Part shown: piece after piece, positions 56,796 to 64,000 of the stretch | Numbering within the stretch: position 1 is the stretch's first letter | Layout of the letters: each line of letters begins with the position of its first letter | Source: Breviolum minutum Mf 1.05b.01 | Taxonomy: Eukaryota > Sar > Dinophyceae > Suessiales > Symbiodiniaceae | NCBI GenBank assembly: GCA_000507305.1 | Contig: DF239337.1 | Span: 47,082 to 111,081, forward strand | Length of the DNA stretch: 64,000 nt | Direction of reading: 5' to 3' | Notes under the pieces: generated by a model | Database searches by the model: none | What the model saw: only the letters and a program-made list of their open reading frames with translations | What the model was told of the DNA's origin: nothing | Translations under genes and position numbers: made by a program

Positions 56796-57159
56796 TGGCA
56801 AATGTAGGTATACATGTACCATACATGGATGGTATGGGTATCTGGGCTGCTTTGTGTCTTTCAGGTCAAAGGAACCTTTCCAGTAGTTTGATCCACGACG
56901 GCTCCCTTCTTCTTATCCCTGAACTCCTGATATGGAAGGATGGCGACTGGGATGGCTTATGATTTCTGGGCCTTTTTTTTTCCACATTTTTCATCAAGGT
57001 AAAAACCTACAAGTGAATCATATACCTGGACCGATTGATAGTTGAATGATTTTGGACAGGATTCCTGAAAAAGAAATATACACACATGATTCCAAAATAA
57101 GTTCAAATAGCCAGCCTCCCAAAAAGTACCAGCTCGCAACTGAAAATCAGAATGTTTAA

Positions 57160-57259
57160 CTAGTCGGTGGTTTCAACCCATTTGAAAAATATGAGTCAAG
57201 TTGAATGATTTCCCCAAGTAGGGGTGAAACCACCAAGTAGATTTGAAACCACCAAGTAG
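57160..57259. mobile_element. Inverted-repeat element, family A, with duplicated right end
   Basis: CTAGTCGGTGGTTTCAACCC on the left. The right end GAAACCACCAAGTAG occurs twice in tandem (57226-57240 and 57245-57259), an internal duplication. Confidence 0.75.
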
Positions 57260-57571
57260 TTATTTAAGCATCATAGAATCATAGAACAAAATCGTTGGAT
57301 ATCGCCCATCTCAGCTCCCTCAACCAACCTTGGATCGATCACCAGCATATATCCCCACAGGAGCTCGAGCTGACTGTGGCCGTTGGCGCATAGTTTCCTG
57401 CATCAAAACGGCTGGCAGCCAACATGTTTGGTCTCAACTTGGCCATTTCCATACCCAGAAAAAACAACAGGTGTAACAAGTGATGATTAGGAGGTGATGT
57501 GGTAAATCATGGGAAATAATCAGGGCACACATCATGAAATTCCAGGTATTTGATCTAGTGCCACTGGTTTA

Positions 57572-57635
57572 AGTACGCTATCTATCTATCTATCTATCTG
57601 TCTGTCTATCTATCTATCTATCTATCTATCCATCT
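57572..57635. repeat. (CTAT)n tetranucleotide microsatellite
   Basis: CTAT units interrupted by CTGT variants. Confidence 0.9.
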
Positions 57636-57669
57636 GTACCAATAGATTCAATAGATCTTGGGAAAAAAA

Positions 57670-57775
57670 ACAAACCTTTCAAAACCCCACAGATCCCAAA
57701 AGTTCGCCAAAACGATCCTCGAAGGCGACACGATGGTTTCTTCCAGAGTCCAGTGGGAAATCATCCCTTGGAGGT
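57670..57775 (-). CDS. Candidate exon, unrecognised
   Basis: The minus-strand frame reads ISHWTLEETIVSPSRIVLAN then FWDLWGF after an AG at about 57776. A different minus frame and a plus frame over the same bases are also open, so strand and frame are uncertain. Confidence 0.25.
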
Positions 57776-59319
57776 TGCATCAGTTGACAACAGGTTGGGT
57801 GACCCTTGCTGACAAGGAAAGGTTTTATGATGCTGCCATGATATGGCAAGAAACAAAAGTGGCTCAATGCCACTGAAATTTCAACATTGGTTAAAAACAA
57901 CAAAAAAGATCCCCCTTCTTGGCAAGAAGGATTTACAGAATCAAACAAAATTCACTTAGCCATGTTCTCCAATTATACAAACAACGAACATAAATTCCAA
58001 ATTCCAATCAACTCAGACTAAAATCCTCCACCTGATCTGTCACATATTCTGAATGCAAGTCTCGATTGCTGAGCTTTGTGCACCACCTTGCCAGTCCTTA
58101 GATCGTTGATGGTCATCGAAAAAGTTGGGTGGTTTCAACCCACCTCCAAGAAACAGTTGGCACTTTGGTCCTTCCAAACTGATATACCACCTGGAAAGGA
58201 TCGATGGCTAGCCACTCCCAGGTGTCTTTCTGTATCATGGCCCCTTACAAACTAAGCGACCTTTTGTAAGAGTGGCTCGCCATCTGCTTTCAACACAGTG
58301 TATGAAAAAATGATGTATGAAACAAAACGTGATGAGTTTCATTGCCATACTAATGACCTACCCTAGGGGTATGCCATGATCAACCATAGGGGCTTCACCA
58401 CTAGAATCTTCCCAGCACAACCCTAGGCCTAGACACAGCTTCACTTGATTTTTGGGTGGACTGATTCATTCCCCCCAACATATCGATCCACCTCCGGAGG
58501 TGACGAAAAACTCGGATCAACTGGAAGCACAAACACCCCGCTGTAAACAAAGCTTGAACCAGCTTTCATATCCCAGATCTTATTCAAATATCATGTTTAA
58601 TTTCAATGAGTACATTAGAATTCAAGCCATCCTGACAAATCCTTTACACTCAATATTTGAATAGTCTTGGCAAATATCCGAGGATGTCCAGCCCTTCAAT
58701 TTTGAGTAAGATGTTTTTCAGTCAAGATGCAACGGATGCACCAAATGCCCGCCACGCGCTCGAGTGGATTCATCCCAAAAGCGCTCTGTAGTTACACCTG
58801 CTGCCCTGGCCATCTTTGTGCGAATCAGAAACTCCACCCGGATTCGTCTATATCGACTTTTTGTGTGTTTGCTCAAGTTCAGAATGGCGTTTTCTTTTTT
58901 GTTGTTTGTTTTCGGTTCTTTGTTTTAGTCATCAGAGATTTTCCATTGATTATGTATTATGTATGTACCCACAGAGATTGAAAATAAGATCAACTACCAA
59001 GCAAAAACTGGCCAAATGGATTACTTCCATCAACAACAGTAATAACCATTCTGAACTCTATAGAATATAAAATGGATTGTATACCACTGTGAAGACTACA
59101 GCACTGCATACATATAGTATAATATAGATGGCAAATATGTGTATGGATATATTTTTATGTATCAATAAAAACAAAAAATATATAGAGACTAAATATTTAC
59201 AAACAAAAACATCAAAAAACACATTCAGGACAACCATCATCGTTGTCCCACTTGGCCTTGAATCATCATGCTCTGGCCGCCTAGCAGATGTGGGACCTGC
59301 ACCACATCAGTGGACCAAT

Positions 59320-59475
59320 GTAAAGGGACCCACCTCCCCAATGCCAAGCCCCCCACAAAATAGCTGGCCTTTAAGGCCTTATTGAGGGGTTACTAACCAT
59401 CATCGTCCCTTAATCATCCCCTAACAACGCCTTATTTTCTGGGGAGAAACGTGGCATTGAGGGAGGTGGGCCCCT
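59320..59475. mobile_element. Inverted-repeat element with GGGACCCACCTCCCCAATGC ends
   Basis: The left end GGGACCCACCTCCCCAATGC is matched by the inverted right end GCATTGAGGGAGGTGGGCCC. The interior has GGCCTTATTGAGGGGTTACTAACCA. It is about 155 bp and non-coding. Confidence 0.75.
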
Positions 59476-60334
59476 TAGATTCCCATGATAGGAGGTGATG
59501 ATGTATGCATAGATATATCCCAACTGAGCCAATTCTGCATTGGTAGGTTATGTACCTTGATGTTGGAGGTTTAGCAAAAACCTGCAACGAAATGTCTTGT
59601 AAAAGGGATTCCATTGTAGAGACATGCAAAGTTTGGTGCAACTAGCAAACTACAAAGCTTCACCACCAATTAACCATTGGTTCACCAACATTTATATTGT
59701 AACTATAGTTTGCCCTTACTGTATGTGCTGAATCCACTGTACCATAAAAGCTTCCATTACCCTGTCTTTCCCAACAAAGCTGACTCGGGGAAAATTGGCC
59801 CATTATTCTATAGCTTGACTGAAGGAAATCTTGCAGAGATTCCGGAACTATATGGAACCATTTTCTTCGTTGTGACATGTTGTGACATCACTATACAATT
59901 CACCCAAACTTTAAAAGTCTTCGTTGAAATCATTGAAACAAAACAAGATCAGTCCCCCTGTTTCTTTGTCAACGGCCCCTCGCCCAAAGCAACCCAAAAG
60001 GTGCGCTGAAAAAAAACAAAAAGCACTTTCAGGCATTGAATTGCAGCAGAATTACAGGGATGTTTTTGTACACACGTGTGTCTATAAGTGTATATGGACA
60101 TGTCACATACGTATACGCACACAATACGTATAATCTAATTATATAATAGGTCATATCTGCAAACCAGATTTGATTCTCTCCAACACTAGATCCGTGAGAG
60201 CAAACAAAAACCATCACCACCCAAAGAAAAAACAAACAAAAAAAAACAAGTGCCTTTGGCCATGACCTCCACAACTTTTGCGCTTCTCATCCATTCTGGA
60301 ACACTATCCTGGGTCAAAATCTGAACTCCAATAA

Positions 60335-60495
60335 TTCCCAGGATTCACGGGTTCCGCTTTCAAGAGATTGGGAAAACACATCATGTCAAGCTCCGTAACT
60401 TTCAGTATCACTGGATGCTGGGGTGAAAGAGGGCGCGTAATTCCCTTCATCTCCCTTTCACACTCTGGGATCTTCTTCACTAAGTTCCGAAATTA
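60335..60495 (-). CDS. Candidate exon, unrecognised
   Basis: The frame reads NLVKKIPECEREMKGITRPL, SPQHPVILKVTELDMM, then CFPNLLKAEPVNPGNYW. Composition is coding-like but splice borders are not fixed, and a second minus frame upstream (ATERLVVASKALISELSEED) overlaps it and might be the true exon instead. Confidence 0.3.
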
Positions 60496-60499
60496 AGGC

Positions 60500-63400
60500 T
60501 TTACTAGCCACCACTAGCCGTTCCGTTGCAGGCTTATTCTTGCTCCGAGAAATTGCACCAACTGGGAGTTCAAGTGGTTCAAATCCGCAGTGCAAGGGAA
60601 AAGCTAAGAAATGTATTCTCCTGAATGCCTTTCAGTGCTGGATACCTTCCAGGTTGCTGGAATGTATAGGTTCCCCAGATATGTTTCTTTTCAAAACACC
60701 TTTTATCCCAAACGCTGCATGAACATGCCATGGCAAAAAAAAACAAAATAACGCCTGAAAAAAAAACAAATCAGGCATTTTACGGTATATCATATATAAA
60801 TATATATATATATACATATAAGACAAATTATGGTCAAGTATGTAAAGATACATAAATCATACACACATATATGTAGACTCGGACACCAAACATGTGTTTT
60901 TCCCGGTCATCTCTGGAAGGACCCGATCAACTGCTTAAACCACCAAGGGTCGGAGACCAAGAGATGTTGCATCTCACTGGCACCTGAGAATGCGGTTTGC
61001 CAAACGGCGCCCAAATAATTTTCCAGATAATTGGATATAATTGGTCATTTTAAGGTGGCATTTCCACAACTAAACCTAGCCTATGAAAAAAGGATGAAGA
61101 GAATGGGAAAATCATTTTGCCATCTAAATTGGAAGGTTGTTCCAGTTTGCAGGAAGGAATGCTGTCGCAACAAATCATTTCGGGTTAAGATGTCCAACAA
61201 CGGCAATGTTGGCAACAACCGCTGTGAACTGTGAGCCCTACAGACCCATGAAGAAGAAGGATCAGCCGTACACTTATTATTTGTTACCATAATTAGATGG
61301 AGCGTACGGTTGTTTTTCCAAGTGCCACCCACTAAAACGTCTAAAGTCTAAATATTTGTTTGTCCAAGAATCTTTTATCACGAGGCGTCTGTTCAGCTGT
61401 ATGCCTGGCAGAGATCCCACGTTCACACCTTTGAGTTCAAGAGAAAAAAACAAACTTTCCCCATCAACGTGAAGGGGTATGATACAGTACGCCCGGACGC
61501 CCCTAGAAAACACTAAGTATAGGAGAAACAAAGAAACTATGAATGAATGTATGCCATTGCTATCTGCATTTGATGAATTGGGTCATTGAACCGTATCTAA
61601 ATATGTATACATACATAATTTACATTAAATCTCTGGAAACGGGATAAACATGGATAACCATGATACGTGTTTAAAAATTCATGAACTAGATACAGGAGCG
61701 AAGCCATCAACAATATCATTTTACTATGAATTCAACAAATATGATGAACAGCCTCCTCAAATTCAAAATTAAATGGTGTTAATCCAAGAATGATTCATGA
61801 AATGATCATGGAGATTGGATTGTAATCCCACCATGTAACCATCAAAGCCCTTCTTTGGTTATTCACTGGAGTAGTTGGCCTGAAAACCGCAAAGGATTGC
61901 CACAACATACTCCACACGTACCTTTTCGGTAAGGTATAGAAAATAGTTTCGAGAAGAGGAACCAGGGCGGGAGCCATATGAAACCCATCCCCATTCCTAT
62001 GAGTACCGTACCCTTCTTGCCTGTCTTTTCCAGCCTTAGCTTTTTTTAAGGCTGAACCGATGGGTTGTCTATGTTGCTTCGTGATGAGTGGCCTGTTTGG
62101 TCTACCCCCCACCCAGTGACCAGTGACAGTGGTAAAAAAAGGTTTGTAGGCATTCTCTACCAATAACCAAGGCTTATTGTCGGAGAAAAGCGTTTCTACT
62201 TAGAAAAATCAAGGAGGCACGAACAGCGACCCCAAAAAATGAAGTACCAAAATACCAGGTAAGCATTGACTGATTGTGTTCATGTTGGAAAAAGTCAACA
62301 TTGTTAAAAGCCTTCTTGTTTACAACTTCACCTGGTGAATTCTTGCAACAAAACATGCTTCATACACATATACATTTACATACACGGTACTCTGGATGTT
62401 TTTCGGTCAATTTTGCCAGGGTTTCCCTGGGCAACACCTCTGTTTGACAGGATCTTTGCCATCTCTCAGGATGGAAGAACGGTGACTTGACTCACTATTT
62501 CTTAGGATCCAATGATGGGTCGTCTTTAAAAGGTGGTAGATTTTGATAGAGAACCCTGGTGGATCCGTTGCGTTCCAAATCCCTCTCCATTTTTGGGCGT
62601 TTTGATGCCCATTCTTCAAGGAATTGTTTTGTTCGAATCCATGGTGAATGGGAGAGGGTAGTTCCATTCTCCCAAACCAACCCTGTAGGAACAAAGAAAC
62701 TTTCACCAAATCTCATTGCATAATTCTGGTGAGGAGTGAAGCCCTTTTGCAAGCCAACAGGACAAGACTGAGAGTTGCTTGTATAAATATACATGCAGTT
62801 TTTACATAGTTATATAGTTGCACCGTACCCACACGACTAACCCCCCCATGAACCTAGGGTTTCATTGCTTTTGAATTTACCTAAATCTATCAATATATGT
62901 ATACACAAACATTGAACATAAGTGTAAACAAACCAATTCTAATTCACTCAGTACAGCTCTCCCCAACCGCTGCTTGCTGCCGACAAATCTTCTATCAAAA
63001 CCAAGGGTCTCTTTCACCAATCCTTCTGGGAGTATGTTGCCTTGCGCTGGATACCCATGCGTTCTTCATCCAATCTGGACTGGTCCTGGGCCGGACGGAT
63101 GCCGATGACCCAAGGTTCATGGTGTACAAATGCTAGGTCGGTGTCACCTTTGGCACTTTTTTTTTTGCTTTCAAGGGTTACCGTTACCCCCCCCCCACCC
63201 GAAATTTCATATAGATACCCAACACAAATGATGTTTTTTTTTAATGTATCTCCGGCTTCAACTATGGTTTTGCTATTTTGGGTATTGGGCGTGTCCTCTG
63301 TTTCAAGCTTGCACCTTCCACAATAAAATCACCACACTACCCCCCCCCCCCACAAAAAAAAAAAANNNNNAAAAACAAAAAAACAAGCTGTTTTTTTTTT

Positions 63401-64000
63401 GAGAGGTACAGGGGATGTTTCCGAAAATTATCATCTGGATACCCCTATTAAAAAGGGCCCGGTTATGGCTCAGCTCCCCAACCCACACCTAAAAATAAAT
63501 GATTTTCCAAAAAAAACATCTCCTGAAAAAAAAAAAAACGCCCCTGAACAATCGGCAGGGATCTGCCGGGGGTTGATTCATAACTATCATCCACAAGGTC
63601 CAAAGTCTGAGTTTTTTTGCAACTCACTCAGCCAGTGTGGGTTCTTACATAAAGCTGTTTGAACTTGGCTATATACATGTTTCATACTCAAGATTTGAAG
63701 CCTGCAAATACCAAACAAGTCATAAGTTTAGGCCAAGTAACTCTGCAGAAGTTGGGGGTGGCAGGTTGAAACACACAATCAATCAAACTCAATAGTGTCT
63801 GGTTGCCCACCTTGTCCCTTAAACCCGCAAATTAAAAACAAAGAAGACCACATCTTCCTACCAGGATGTCCCAAAAGTTAGTATAAATAGGTAGTTACTA
63901 ACTGGATAAAAAGACCCATGCTTTCCAACAAGGGTATTGCTGAGGTTACTACCCTCCCTGCAACTCTCATAGACCCTGAAAATAGGTCCAAACGCCCCAA
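60500..64000. other. Right end of window, no gene recognised
   Basis: AT-rich sequence. A frame at about 61935-61990 minus (MAPALVPLLETIFYTLP) precedes a good GT donor (CCGAAAAG|GTACGT) and might be an exon. Poly-C and poly-A tracts surround a 5-base gap at 63366-63370. Nothing else can be supported. Confidence 0.35.
63366..63370. other. Five-base assembly gap in a poly-A tract
   Basis: NNNNN between A runs, next to a poly-C tract: typical of a homopolymer sequencing failure. Confidence 0.98.

Larger units (their letters stand above)
53565..60330. other. Repeat-rich stretch with weak coding signals
   Basis: Contains several inverted-repeat elements (listed separately), AT-rich microsatellites and a few frames that might be exons: about 54460-54545 minus (SRRKYEHFLQRRGANDLDDG), about 55233-55315 plus (HVEAITALHALVDSSVAVLA) and about 56000-56050 minus (DSPVRDVLMESFREIQRF). 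None has two convincing splice sites, and their strands disagree, so they are not listed as genes. Confidence 0.3.

Overview
The window is nuclear DNA of a eukaryote, most probably a dinoflagellate or a close alveolate relative. No species name is justified from sequence alone. Genes are broken into many short exons. In the one gene that can be rebuilt almost completely (importin-beta), reading-frame continuity forces introns that start with GT, GC or GA and end in AG, and 15 of 16 acceptors are followed by G. Relaxed GC/GA donors with AG|G acceptors are a known dinoflagellate trait. All genes I could rebuild lie on the minus strand, as in the co-directional gene arrays of that group. The DNA between and inside genes is AT-rich and full of ~100-bp inverted-repeat elements of several families, plus simple repeats.

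Layout: 1-285 is an ACCGGTGTTA-type minisatellite. 0.4-8.2 kb is non-coding with small inverted-repeat elements. 8.27-8.71 kb holds a 146-codon open frame of unknown function. 11.2-22.8 kb (minus) is importin subunit beta, 17 exons and about 863 residues, lacking only the first few N-terminal residues. 23.6-29.8 kb (minus) holds at least six exons of a second, unrecognised gene. 31.3-37.8 kb (minus) encodes a predicted secreted protein of about 640 residues. It has a signal peptide, eleven Cys-x3-Cys-x4/5-Cys-x3-Cys modules and a His-rich octapeptide array, and I regard it as the most interesting item here. Its first intron contains a 756-base assembly gap flanked by a long inverted repeat and a cluster of CTACAAAATGG motifs. 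39.9-40.2 kb is a possible terminal exon. 41.5-43.2 kb is an LTR-like element: two ~207-bp direct repeats around one 385-codon proline-rich reading frame. 48.7-51.2 kb (minus) holds five phase-consistent exons ending an unrecognised gene with a disordered C-terminal half. An exon at 53.3 kb may belong to it. 53.5-64 kb is mostly repeats with a few weak coding candidates.

The genes share no visible pathway. What links them is architecture: introns bounded by 1-5-bp direct repeats (the first intron bases recur at the start of the next exon), and inverted-repeat elements lying inside introns. Together these suggest that many of the introns arose by insertion of mobile, introner-like sequences.
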